A stretch of DNA of 64,000 nucleotides, from the NCBI GenBank assembly GCA_003971905.1, contig RSEE01000037.1, positions 186,001-250,000 on the forward strand. Reading direction: 5' to 3'. Under the pieces are notes generated by a model. It was not told the origin of the DNA and made no database searches. It was given only the letters and a program-made list of their open reading frames with translations. Shown in pieces: positions 51,587 to 62,871 of this stretch (position 1 is the first letter of the stretch; every line of letters starts with the position of its first letter). This DNA comes from Moniliella sp. 'wahieum' (lineage: Eukaryota; Basidiomycota; Moniliellomycetes; Moniliellales; Moniliellaceae). The position numbers and the translations under genes are program-made.

Positions 51587-52696
51587 TTACAGGAGCCAAG
51601 GCACAATGGCTCTGCGGTGGGGCGGATAGAGCGGGCCAAAAGTAGAGCGGTACCACTGGTGGCCTCGGACAGCGCGGGGCAGCATGACAGCCACCTCGAC
51701 GAGGGGAAACAGTGTGGCGGAGCTAGTAGCCAGGCGTATCGATTGGGCAAGGGCAGCGTTACAGGCGTGTCGCACAGCACGGTTGCTGTGCCCACCGCCC
51801 ACTCGACCCATTCCGACAAGTAATGCGGGTGGTCCACTAGGCCAAACAGGCCGCCGTAAGGAATGGCATACGTTTGCGCACCACGCTGCACCGTAGGACC
51901 CACAGGACCCACGGTGCGCGTGCTCCCATCCCCACTACGCCCGGTAGCGCCCCCACGCCGCAGCGCCAACAAGATCTCGTGTGGTAGATGTTGGTAGCGA
52001 GGGCGAGCGCGGCGAGGAGGAGTGCGCACCAGAATGCCCTCGCGGGCGCAAGTGCAGACGTGGACGGGAGCCATGGGGTATGGGAAGCGGTGCCGGCCCA
52101 GGAAAAGGCGGTAAGAACGGATGTGGGCAGGTGCGGGAGCCAGGTGGGCGGGAGGTGAGACGGGGCGCGTCCGGCAAGCCAGGTGCAAGCAGAAATCCAT
52201 TGGTCAATTGGAACGTTGTGGCGGACAGGGCGACCTCGAGAGCCATGGGGGTGCGTGGGGGTGCGCGCACCAGCGGTTGGAGCAGCGCGCGGTGGAGGTA
52301 GTGGGAGGTAGAAGAGGGCGGCGGCCTGGCGGTGGGGCGGGTGGCGCGCAAGTGGGCTACCCAGCGTGGGAGAAGCGGCTGCGCGCCGTCCAGCAGGCCA
52401 GGAAGAGGTGGTGGAAGAACTCCGTGGGCGAGACGGAGCGGTCGAGCAGCTGGGGCTCCAGGCGAGCGGGGCGGCGGATGGGTCGCTGCACATGGCCATG
52501 GCGAGCAGCAGCGGGCCCGGCGTCTCCATCACGGCCCAGGCCAGGTTGGCGTTGAGGGCGGGCGGAAGCGGGTGCGGGTGCGCGGACCCCACTTGCCCAT
52601 GGGCGCAGGCAGGAGGAAGGTGGCGGGCGCGGCGAGGAGGAGGGCGAGCATGCCGGCGAGCAGCGCCACGTACACGCCGGCGGGCGTGAGGAGCAT
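51587..52696 (-). CDS. Steroid 5-alpha-reductase family (SRD5A/DFG10-type) membrane oxidoreductase
   Basis: This is a polytopic ER reductase using NADPH. Minus-strand ATG 52696 begins MLLTPAGVYVALLAGMLALL, a first TM segment; two other Met codons lie just upstream. Family features in order: 'PAPMGKWGPR', 'NANLAWAVMETPGPLLLAM' (matching the family 'AW..ME.P'), 'HYLHRALLQPLVRA' with 'PMALEVALSATTFQLTNGFL', 'RAFWCALLLAALALATNIYH', 'PYGGLFGLVDHPHYLSEWVE' (NADPH-site 'PHY..E..EW'), and the C-terminal 'HQWYRSTFGPLYPPHRRAIV' ending 'PWLL'. The length of about 310-330 residues fits. It could be SRD5A-like, or a Dfg10/SRD5A3-like polyprenol reductase used for dolichol; the sequence as read does not settle this. 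There are several slips. Confidence 0.85.
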
Positions 52697-52887
52697 GGGG
52701 GGAGCATGGGGGGGAGCATTGGGAAGGTGGTGGAGGTGGAGGGGTCATGTGACCGGGGGCACGTGATGGGGCGGCGGAAGGGCGGAGTGGTGGGCACTGG
52801 GACTTCGTACTCGAGTGTTCGTACTCAGCTGAGGCGGCTGCCTCCTCCATCGACTGCGACGTCGGCGACACGCTGCTGGTGGCCAGG

Positions 52888-55800
52888 ATGGACGTGTACT
52901 CGCTCGCCTTTACCTTCCCGCGCCGCCCGCCGGCTGCCAACCCGCCCGCCGAGGCCGCCGCTGCGTCTGCCGCGGCCGCGCCCACGCGCCCCGCCGCCGC
53001 GATGCTCCCGCACCCGTTCCCCCCCCGCCTCGGGCGCTGCTGCCGCCCTCCGCGCCCACCCCACCCCCAGCCCGGTCGCCACCCCCACCCCGACCCCCCC
53101 CCCACCCCTCCCACCACCACCTCCGCCGCCGCTGCCGCCGCCGCCTCCGTCGAGCAGTCCCGCAGCGCGCTCGCCGTGCTCGGCCTCGGTCCGCGCCCCC
53201 CTGCCTCAGCTCTCGGCTCAGCTGCGGCTGCGGCTGCGGCGGGCGGCGGCGGGCTCGAACGCTGCTGCTCCCGCCGGCACCGCGGCCGGCGACGACGACA
53301 GTGCGCCGCGCGAGCAGCGCAGCAGCCTCTCTTCCTTGCCCACCCGCGTCAACTCAGGCTTCAGCAGCATGCGTTCCCGTCTCTCTGCGCGCACGTTTAT
53401 GCCCGCTGCGTTTGGTGCGCTGAAGCGCTCCCAGGACAACATTCCCGAAGCCGTCTCGCCCTCCCATGACGAGCAAGATGACGAGCCGCCTTCCCACCCG
53501 CCGCTCGCCGCTGCCGTCGAGCACCTGATCCACCCCAGTCCTACCGCCGCCTGCCCGACTTGGCGGCGAACCGGTGGATCGGACGCGTGCGTCTCGCACC
53601 CGCTCGCTGCGGACCGTGCGCCGGGCGGAGCATCGGCCCGCCGCCGCGCTCCCAACAGCACCTCCCTCAAGCCGGGCACAAGCTCTTCCTCTTCCACCTC
53701 CTCCTCCTCCTTCCAGCAACCCCTTGTTGTGCCTCAGGCGCACAAGCCTACCTTTGCCGCCGCCGCCGCTGCCGCGGCTGCTAATGCTTCTGCTTCTGCT
53801 TCTGCTTCTGCTTCTGCTTCTGCTTCTACTGCTGCTTCTGGCACTGCTAACTACGCCTGTGTCGCCACCCCAGCTGGGTCGGGTACGAATGACACGGTCT
53901 CCGACCGCTCCGCGCCGGCGTCTACGCCGGCTGCCGCACCGCTGGACCTGGGTGCGTCGACGCGTCCGGCCGAGCTGCCGACAAGCCAGGACAGTCCCGA
54001 CAGTCATCTTACCGAGTCCTCGGCCGACTTGCTTCGGTGCGGGACTTTTCCCCCGCGCTCAGCCGAGCGGTAGCACAAGACGAGGCTTGGTCCCTGGTGA
54101 CTCGGGTTCGGGTTCGCTTCGTGGCGCAGCAGAGTCGATGACGGCGGCTCCGGCTGCGACTACGACCACGGCCACGACGACCAGCGCGACTAGCTCGGCT
54201 AGTGCCAATGTCGCGCTCCGTCCCCCGTTCAGCATGGGGCGTAGGACACCGAGCGCCATCTACTTCGGCCCCATCTGGCCCGATGAGTTCCCTCGTCGCT
54301 GCTCCCGACTCGCCTGCCAGACCGAGCCCTCGGCATCGCCCTCAGCCGCAACAGCAACAGCAACAGCAGCAACACAGCAGCAGCACATGAAGAACCACGA
54401 TTCTGCTGTCGTACTGGGCAAAGCTGTGGACAAGCTCACCTCGGCCGTCGGCACGGCGTACCAGTGCGTGGTGTCTGCGATGGAAGTGCAACGTCTTTCC
54501 CATCCCGACCTTCTTTCCTCGAGGCAGGGGCCAAGCTTCTGGCCATTGTCGTCCCACGGGCGGGATTGGCGGCGCAACAGCAACTGAGCCCGTTGTGTCG
54601 AATGGTCCTGCAGCCGGCAGGGTACGGTATGAGTGCGGCAAGTCAGAGTGGGACGAGTATTCCTTCGTTGCTCACGTTTCCTTCTGCGCTCAACTCGAGC
54701 CAAACTTCCCTCCCCGTTAGCATCAAGAGCCTGCACTCTCTCCACCCAGTCAGTTCGGCGACCCGGACCGGAATGGCGTTGCTCGAACCAGATTTGGGAC
54801 TTACCTCGACCGCGTTGGGATCTGTCTCCTTCCCTCCTCCTAGTGACGAAGGCGATGCGGCCAAGTACTGTTTTCTTCTCTCGGGCTCGTTTCAACAAGT
54901 GTTTGGTGCCAAGGGTGCCGTGTTGCGCCAACACCCGTTCCCCCTCGTTGCGCACATCAAGTGCCCGCTCTCAGACTTGGTCTGCCCCCGCCCGGGGGGA
55001 AGGGTGGGACCGTTGGTCTCCGCCGGAGTAGGCCCGGATGGCCAACCGATCTTTCTCCGCCCCGATATCCGAACGGCTCGAGACGATCGCCACGTCGTGC
55101 CATGCCTTGGTGGCCATCGCGCACGACGCGCGCCAAGAAATCGCTACGGGCTTGTGGACCGAGCAGAGCGCCACGCTGGTCGTGGCAGGACAACACGATG
55201 CGGTCGATATGGCCAAATTGCAGGTCCTCGTCCTACTCGATGAATTGGTACGTTGTGTTACCCCTTCCCCCTCCCTCACCCCTGCGCGCGCTTCCACTTC
55301 CCGTCCCCCAGTGGAATGGACAGAAACTCACCTTGCCCAATCGATCCGACCAGACTGGGCTCCAATCCGAGCCGTACAAGCTGGAGTTTAAACTGCACAA
55401 CATTGTTGGCGGTCGCAAGCGGTGCGTGATTCAACAGATTCAAGAAGAAACCGCGACCAACATTTACTTCCCTTCGTCGTTTGCTGGTGTGTTTGGTCAT
55501 GCGGAGCAGTTGGACGTGGCGGCGCACCAGAACACGGTGTACATCACTGGAGACAGCGTGAATGTGCAGCGTGCCAAAGATATGCTACACCAACTGTCGG
55601 TATTGAAACACAAGGCGTTGCTCTCGCGCGAGATGGCCATCCTGCCACGCAAATTGGACTGGATGCTGACCGAGCGCCTGGACACGGTCCATGCCATTGC
55701 GCATGACAATGGTACCACCGTCGTCTTCCCGTCGTAGGATCGCAGGCTTCAGCTCTCGTCGTCCTGGGCGACAACCGCGTCGCGGTGGAGCGCACCACCA

Positions 55801-58403
55801 GAGCGCTTATGGCCCTCGCTGCCCAATTCTACTCGGCTTCGATCTGGCTCTTGCCCATGGGGTACGATGTGTTTGCTGTGCAACAAGCCTTGACCCTCTC
55901 CCGTGTCGCGCCGTCGCTACGGATGGTGAGTATCAAGTCGGGTGCCGAAGTGCTGTTTAAGAGCAACTGCTTTGAAGTGCATGGTCTCGAGTCGGAGGTG
56001 CGTGCGGCTGTGGCTCTTTTGCTCGATCTCGACCTCGTTCGCCCATTCAATTACGAGGTCCGGTTCCAGATCGAGTTGGCCAACGAACATCGTGACTTTA
56101 TTTCGGGCAAAAAGAACGGCAAGATGAACAAGATCATGAAGGCGGCCAATGTACGCATCAAATTCGAGACCTTTAACGAGTACAATTTCCGTATCGATGT
56201 GTCTAGCACCGACAAGAGCTCGGTGCTGCATGGCTGGCGCTGCAGGAGGAGCTACCGGCCGAGACGTCGTTCCACGTGCCCGAGGTGTACCACAAGCGCA
56301 TCATTGGCGTGGGAGGAAAGAACATCCAACGCATCATGAAAAAGTTTGGTGTGTACGTCAAGTTCTCCAATGCCGATGAGTTTGCCTCGTTGGGAGGCTA
56401 CCACGAAAATGCCGACAACGTCGTCGCTCGTACCCCGGCCAAGAACAAGACCGCTCTCTCCCACCTCAAGACCGCCGTCATGGAGCTCGTTCCGCCACAA
56501 GAGCGCGACTGGGCTTCCTCCCCGCTCCCCGTACCGAGAAGGTACCACCGCACCCTCTTGGGCGACAAGAGTATCTTTGTCCATGACATTGAGTCGCGCA
56601 CCGGCACGTCCTCTGCGCCCCTCGGGAAGATGCGTCCGACTCGATCTTCCTCGTGGGCCCAGCGGCCCAACGACCCATTGCGGCGCGCATGCTTCTTGCC
56701 CATGTGCCCACCTCAGCTCTCTTTGCCGTGCCGGCAACGACGGCGCTGGTGACTGCCATGGCGTCTTCTTCGGAAGGAAACGAAGATGAAGCAGGGGACT
56801 CGGACTCAGTCCGTACCACCACATTTGCCTCGCTCCTCGACACGGTTCGGACGCAATTGTCCGTCAACGTTGCCCCGCCCAATGTTGGACGCTGGTCTTC
56901 TCACTCTGCCCGCCGCAGTGTTCCGTCTGTTTACCGCCGCAGCCAATGCCGACCGTCTTCCCGCGGCCCAAGAGATGATCCTTGCCTTTCTCACCGCGCG
57001 CGAGGTCCCCGTATACGTGCCCTCTATCGATCCTCCCGATGTGGCTAGGGCCGGGTCGGAGCAGGAGCCGAGGAAGAAAGTAGCGAGTCGCCCCCGCTCC
57101 ATACTCGCACCGACTCTATCCTCCTCTGCCATCCGGAATCCTTTGCCTCGGCCCACGACCTCGCCTCGCCCCGGGCCGCGACTCGTTCTCCCCGCCTTGG
57201 GGCAGGAGCGCGACCGCGTGCCGCGCTTATCGGAAGATAGTAGCCGGGGCCAAGCTCCCCCCCGAGCTGGCCAACACGCGCAACACGCCCACGCGACCCC
57301 GGGCAGCTCCGACGCGGTACTGGCACCACTGGCACTGCTGAACCCTAGTCCGGTCCATGCGTCGACGCGGCTACCGACGTACCCTACTGGGTTTGCGCCA
57401 AGTTCGCGTGCCGAGCCCGGGTCCGGGTCGGTGCGACCGAACCGAGTAGGTCGCCGTACCCGTACACTACGTGGGGCAGTACGTCGGATGTGTGGGCGCC
57501 GCCTAGTGGTGCCTCGTCGCATGCTCGACCTTCGACCGAAGTCTGGTCCACGCCGCTACAGGCTCCGTGGGGCACGGGCGAATGGACCGGTTCGTCATCC
57601 AATTTGCTCCGACGCGGCTCGCACTTGTCCTTCTACCCTGCTGGAGCCGGGGCGGGCGACTCGCCTGTGCTCCCCTCGGCGTCGGTGCAGGACTTGGGAC
57701 TGGGTTCGGACCAGTGGGCGTCCGGATCGACGTACGACCTGGACATGGACATGGACCGTGAGCGTGACGTGCTGCACGCGGCACCATAGCGCCTCGCGCA
57801 TTGGGCGTCCGTGCCCAATCGCTCGACTTTGGCTCTGTCTTCCTCCCACCGCACCTGTCTGCCGGTCCTCCGCCTACACCGCTCTCGGCCGGACGGAGGA
57901 ACGTACTGCGCGGACCTGCCCACAACCCCAACCCGACCCTCAACCCAGCCCTCAACACACACACCCACACTCTCAATAACCACGAGCTCTACGCTCGGAG
58001 CAACTTGTCCACTGCGTCGGTACACTCGCTCGCCTCGCTACCTTCGCTCGCGTCGGGCGCCCCCTCGCTCTCGGGCCACTCGGAATGGGGCCTGCCCCAA
58101 CCGGCCGGCACAGGCACATCCACGAATATCGCTCTGCCCCCTGGCTCGGGGCCAGGATCAGGGGCGTCGGGACTGTACTCGTATGGCCGGGCGAGTTTGG
58201 CCGCGGCCGCTTCAGCGTCCGCCTTGTCCCCCCCCCGCTGTCCTCCACCGTCTTCCGCCCCAACAGCCGACAACAGTGGGACCCGCTCACTGGGCGCGTC
58301 AACCCCCCGCTCGGCCAACCCGGCCTCGCCGTTTGGCGCGGCAGGCTCGGGCTCAGGCTCGGGCTCGGGTTCGGGCGCGTGGCCCAACTTGCACATGTCC
58401 TAA
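52888..58403 (+). CDS. Large multi-KH-domain RNA-binding protein
   Basis: The likely start is ATG 52888 (MDVYSLAFTFPRRPP). About 500 N-terminal residues are Ala/Pro/Ser/Gln-rich. Ordered sequence begins near 54410 ('VVLGKAVDKLTSAVGTAYQC'). Then come 'CHALVAIAHDARQEIATGLW', an intron (55248-55311), and three KH-like modules: 'KLHNIVGGRKRCVIQQIQEE' (about 55390-55480), 'DFISGKKNGKMNKIMKAANV' (about 56093-56155), and the most canonical 'FHVPEVYHKRIIGVGGKNIQ' with 'RIMKKFGVYVKFSN' (about 56270-56370), which has the GxxG loop VGGKN. The C-terminal 550 residues are disordered, ending 'GSGSGAWPNLHMS' at TAA. The arrangement resembles fungal Khd4/bicaudal-C-like mRNA regulators. Frame slips are frequent, especially at 54050-54700, 55735, 56230-56520 and after 56880. 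Confidence 0.82.
55248..55311 (+). other. Intron in the KH-domain gene
   Basis: It runs GTACGTTGTG...CGTCCCCCAG, 64 nt. It follows '..QVLVLLDEL' and precedes 'WNGQKLTLPNRSDQ'. Confidence 0.8.
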
Positions 58404-60076
58404 TCCCTGCCTCGTGTAGCCCCTCCCTCCCTTACCTCCTTACCTCCTTACCCCCTGCACCCTTTCCCCCCTTATCCTGGTTGTCCGTAGCCTCTTAGCC
58501 CCCCCCCCCCCGCCCCCGCTTCTTGGGTTGTGGATGGGCGCTGTGGGTGCCTCGGCTCCGCTCAGCGCACGCGTCAAGGTTCCAGCGTCCCGCTTCTGCC
58601 GATTTCTTCGACTATACACTGCAAAAGGCAAGACATTTCAAGGCCAGGCAACGCATTTTAAGGCAAGGTGTGGTATTGCATGGCTTCCTACGTTCAAGGG
58701 CGTCAAGGCGCACCAACGGTCATCCTCATCTTGGCCCGTATCTGGCTTATACGCTTCTCCCTTTCCCACTGTGGACGGTTGCTTATGTGCTTCCACCATT
58801 GAGTTTTCGGACACTCTTCTTTCTCCCCCCCGCCGCCCCCCCCCTCGCTCCCCTGCATCGAACATCGATCATCGATCATCGTTGGCCCCCAAGCTGCCAT
58901 CCTTCCCTTTCCTTGCTCTCTTCATCTCGATCGTCTCGGCATCCATTCCTTGTGCACACCTTGTTTTTTCCGGATTTGATGAACGCTGGATTTGCTAGTG
59001 CGTGTGGGCGATGGTACGGCAAGGCGGAGCAAGAGGTCAGTGCTAGTGGCAGGCAACAGGCTGGCACACTAAGAGATAGTATATTAAGTGTGCAACGGAC
59101 CGTACACGCGATCGAAGATGCGAGGGTTTAGTAGGCTATACTCAGATTGCTCTATCGACCATTTATACTGGGAGTGTTGTGCCAAAATGCCAGTCAACAG
59201 AAGATATTGGCCATCTGGCTCCACCATCGGTGTGTAGTGTGGCAGAGATGAAAAGAGAATACATTTTGAAGAGGTTGCTGAGTCAACTCGTGAAAGGCGC
59301 GGGGAGCCCTGACCCAGTGTCCGTCCAAAGTCCAGTTTCCGTTTCGACAGCCAGAGTGCCTTCCCATTATTCTGTCTTGCCTCCCGTTTCTCTCTCCGAG
59401 TCGGGATCTTATTATACACTTCACTTTGACTCGAGCCGAAAATTCTACGCACAGTCTTGCCCCACTGCAAAATATAGCAAGTAGTACTAGAGTGCGACCA
59501 GAGGTGTGCTTATAGTCTTTTGTGCCTCGTCCCACTCGGATTCATCCCCACAGACTTATGCACGACAGCTTTGCATTTCCATAGCTACCATTATTGGAAT
59601 GGAAGGGTCTTGGATGTGTCAAAGCGGGGTGGCCTCCCTCGCTGGGATTCGCCCGTGACAATTATAATAGTAGCGGGGGTCAGATGGTGTGTTTGTGCTA
59701 AGCAGCAGCACCCCGCTAGTGCGGTTGCATCACCCTAACAAGTATCATCCGGATACTCTCAATCGCATAATGGCAAGCTCTATGACGGGAGGACACAGAC
59801 CTGGAATCTATAAGTAGCTATGGGAGGGAACTATGATAGATCGTGATGGCCGGGTCAAATGGATGACTTGAAAACCCAGAAGGACTGCGAGAGCGAAAGC
59901 TGATATCGGGGAGGCGAGCAGACGGGGAGAGGCCGCTGAGGGATGCAGGCCGCTGGAGAGACGCATGGGGGAATCAGGCCGGGTACCGTACGGAAGAGCA
60001 ATACAGGGTACAACAAGAAGATAACAGAGGAATATATATGAGGAGAAGGTCACTGTTGGTGACATAAACAAGATGT
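58404..60076. other. 1.7-kb tail-to-tail interval, partly AT-richer; no gene seen
   Basis: The stretch 58500-58900 is C/T-rich, probably 3' UTR of the KH gene. The stretch 59050-60050 is AT-richer with scattered TATA-like runs and no conserved ORF. Neither strand shows tRNA, snRNA or transposase features that I can support. Confidence 0.4.
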
Positions 60077-61885
60077 TTACTGAGGCAAGGGGATGGTGCG
60101 TGGGTAATCTTTCTCTGGTTGGATCGCAAAGAAGCGATGCTCCAGGGCTTTCTCGGCCGTGATGCGCTTAGTAGGGTCGAGTTCAAGAAGTTGACGGGCA
60201 AGGTCCTTGAACCAATAGTCGTATGGACCGGTACTGTGCTTTTTCGTCCTTGTTGGTGTTTCAGCAGTGGGGTATGGGGCACGGCCTTGGTGGTGCGCAC
60301 AGTACGTTGGGTAAAAGAGTGCCTCGCGCTGCTCAGGCGGCATCGTTCCAAAATGCACTCGGCATCACACCCAGCGCGCTCTGAAGTTCAGACAAGAGGG
60401 GCGTGTCGCTCTGGTCAAGTTCCGGCTTCGTGGCTTGGTGCTGGGCATACGCCTCCTTGCGCTTCCTTCCGGTCCAAAGGGCGCCTGACCCATCGCCAGC
60501 TGCAGCATCAAGCACCCAGCCGCCCACACGTCCAGCGGAGCCGACCAGGGATGAGTGCGAAGCAGCGCCTCGGGCGGGCGGCAAGCCTTGGGAAGCGCAC
60601 TCGGGCTCATGCTGGGCCGCGCACGAACGTGGCTCGCATCGGCCACGTGGACGCTGGAAGAGGAGAGGAAGGGAATCGTTTGGCCAGGCTTGGACGGATC
60701 GGGATGCGCACAGCAGCTTCAGTGCTGTCCAGCAGGACGTTGTCTGCGGTGAGGTTACCATGGACCAAGCCCTGGTCATGGATCGCGGCAAGAAAGAGGA
60801 GGATTTGCTTCATGATGGACTGAATGTGTTCCGGGGGCATGCGACGGCCTTGGAGCTGGCGCTTCAAAAAGTAGTCCACCGAGCTGGCCTGGCGGTCAAA
60901 CACAATGCACAGTCGGGTGCGGTTGTAGAGAAACATCGCGCATGCGCGTCCACCCAATCACGTTGGCATTCATCGCACCGACTGCATGCAGGTTCCGGGC
61001 GTGACGAAACGTCTCGATGCGCCTGGCCTTGTCAGAGCCGCTGACACTGATAACCACTTGTTGGTTGGTGACCATGTCAAGCGCGGAGACGGCCTCGCCG
61101 TACTTCGTCTTGCCCCGGCTCTTGGTAACCATGTAGCGATACGCCAGAATGCTGTCGCCCATCGCCATATTGGCTGGGCCACAAACTTGCGTCCCACCAA
61201 TGCTGGCGAGAACGTCCAACTCCGCTGCATCATCGTCCTGTTCTTTGTTCACCGGGCGAAGATGCTGCACATGCACATGGTCAAGAGGTTAGGCGTTACA
61301 GTGGTTCACTGGCACGAATGGGGATGGATCCGTACCTTTGCAGTTTGAACGGGAGGAGTTGCAGTGTGCGCGGGAGGAGGTTGCGGTTGCGCAGGAGGTG
61401 GGGTGGCAATTTGCACGCGAGGAAGGGTTGCACGTTGAACGCGAGGAGGGGTTGCACGTTGAACGCGAGGACGGGCCGGGGCCGCCTCAGGCTTCCGAGC
61501 GACCATCGCGGGCGCGGGGGTGGTGGCGCCAGGGAACCGAGCATGGTCCAACCTGGCCTTTTGACTGAGGGTCCGCCCGTAGCATTCGTATCCGCGTCCG
61601 CGTCCGCGTCCTCATCCTCATCCTCATCCTGATGCGTGCGCTTGCGCTGTCCACCAGATGCGGTGGCGATTTCTTTCGGATACAGTGGCGGAGGGAGCGG
61701 GCCCAGCTCAGGAGAAGGACGACGAAGAGCCGGTGCTGCTGGAAGACGACGAACGATGCGACGAGTGCCGACGACGCCGTCGCCGTCGATGCCGAGGTGG
61801 CGGCCTGTGCGGCGCAGGACGGGGGAGATGCGTTGGCCAGCTGCTGGGCGAGGCTGGGACGGGGGAAGACGGTGCGGTAGGGCAT
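60077..61885 (-). CDS. Protein-kinase-like protein lacking all catalytic motifs (pseudokinase)
   Basis: Minus-strand ATG 61885 begins MPYRTVFPRPSLAQQLANAS. The N-terminal 180 residues are Ser/Asp/Pro-rich, with an acidic (DE)n run and RVQRATPP repeats. After an intron (61268-61337) the kinase fold starts: 'HLRPVNKEQDDDAAELDVLA', 'MGDSILAYRYMVTKSRGKTK', 'VSALDMVTNQQVVISVSGSD' (Ser where VAIK has Lys), 'RHARNLHAVGAMNANVIGWT', 'LCIVFDRQASSVDYFLKRQL', 'IHDQGLVHGNLTADNVLLD' (HGN in place of HRD), 'VHVADASHVRARP' (DAS in place of DFG), 'RPPEALLRTHPWSAPLDVWA', 'GCLMLQLAMGQAPFGP' and the end 'LARQLLELDPTKRITAEKAL', 'EHRFF'. The fold is complete but catalysis should be absent. Slips occur near 60360, 60480, 60660 and 60950. 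Confidence 0.78.
61268..61337 (-). other. Intron in the pseudokinase gene
   Basis: On the minus strand it runs GTACGGATCC...CGCCTAACCTC...GTGCATGTGCAG, 70 nt, with a CTAAC branch motif. It separates the disordered N-terminus from the kinase-like region. Confidence 0.75.
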
Positions 61886-62800
61886 AGCGCGCTGGGACGA
61901 GACGGACAGCTGCACACCATTTTGCAATAGAAGCGGGTAGTCGTGGTCGTCGCAGAGAGGAGGCAGAGGTGGTGGTAGGTGGGAGAAAGACGGCGGGCAT
62001 GCACGCAGGTTAAAAGCAAGGCCGTGGTAAAAAATGGGCCGGATGCGAGTGCAATCTGAAACACGAGGCGGCCATCGCCTAAAAGGAAAGCTCAGGTCCC
62101 AAAAGAGTACGACCGGTGATATGGGGGGAGGTGCGCATCGCACTCGGGCACGGCGTCTGTGGCTCATCCTGTTGGGCGGGGGACGGGTGATGGATGACGC
62201 TGCATGGGTGACCATCGATGATGATGCTTGCGGTGATAATAGCCCAATAGCACAGGGGCAGTGTGTGCTGGACAGCAGCGCGCCAGCTGCATGTCTCATA
62301 GCTAGGCCCGCCCAGCGCTGCGCCAGTCGCTGCGAGGACTTGGACCTAGACCTGAGGCCTGACCCGGCCCCTCTGGTTTTGGGTCTGCGTGCCCTATTCC
62401 CGCTTGTCACCCTAACCCCATAGCGCAAGCGGTGGTATGCACTTGCCTAGTGTCCTGGCCAAAGCCAAGCTATCATATATCACCTGCTATCACCCTCCAT
62501 CGCCCCCCCGCCCTAACCCTGCCAGTGCGTCTTCAGGCTCACCACCAAACGACTGTTGGGGGATTTGGTAGGTGTGGTAGCAACGCGGGCACAGCAACCT
62601 CGCCCATAGTAGGCAGCGCGAGGAGCTCGCTAATAAAGGGAGGCAGGCTGGAGCATCGGTGTGGTTGTGAATGAGCTGGGCGGAGTTTGTGCTTTTGCTT
62701 CATGTAAGGGGGGATTGGTTTGGATGCCGATGGTATTCATTCAGGTTGCATATTATGGAACGGTGCTGTTAGACTGTGATCCTGCAGCTGCTCTTATCCC
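61886..62800. other. Upstream region of the pseudokinase; no other gene supported
   Basis: A long minus-strand open frame covers part of this region but has no ordered features. (AGCGTAG) and ATGATG microrepeats lie near 62190-62240. CCCTAACC occurs at about 62409-62416 and at about 62511-62518, but these are isolated and not a telomere array. Confidence 0.35.
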
Positions 62801-62871
62801 GGCTCGATAGCGTAGTGGTAACGCATCCCTGGCCCATAGGCGATGACATGGGTTCGAATCCATTCGAGTCT
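62801..62871 (+). tRNA. tRNA-like gene, probably tRNA-Gly (CCC), with imperfect arms as read
   Basis: Acceptor GGCTCGA pairs with TCGAGTC at the 3' end (7 bp with one G-T). The D arm GCGT-AGTGGTA-ACGC is perfect, and AGTGGTA is typical of Gly. The B box GGTTCGAATC is intact. Two arms are one base short: the T arm (ATGGG against CCAT) and the anticodon arm (CCCT against AGGCG). One extra C and one extra G respectively would make both perfect 5-bp stems with a GGCCCAT loop. This parallels the one-base deletions in the protein genes. The loop base before the anticodon would be G instead of T, so the anticodon call is weak. Confidence 0.6.

Noticed and set aside
62400-62520. CCCTAACC words suggesting telomeric repeat
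   Set aside because: There are only two isolated copies with no tandem array; the flanks are ordinary intergenic sequence.
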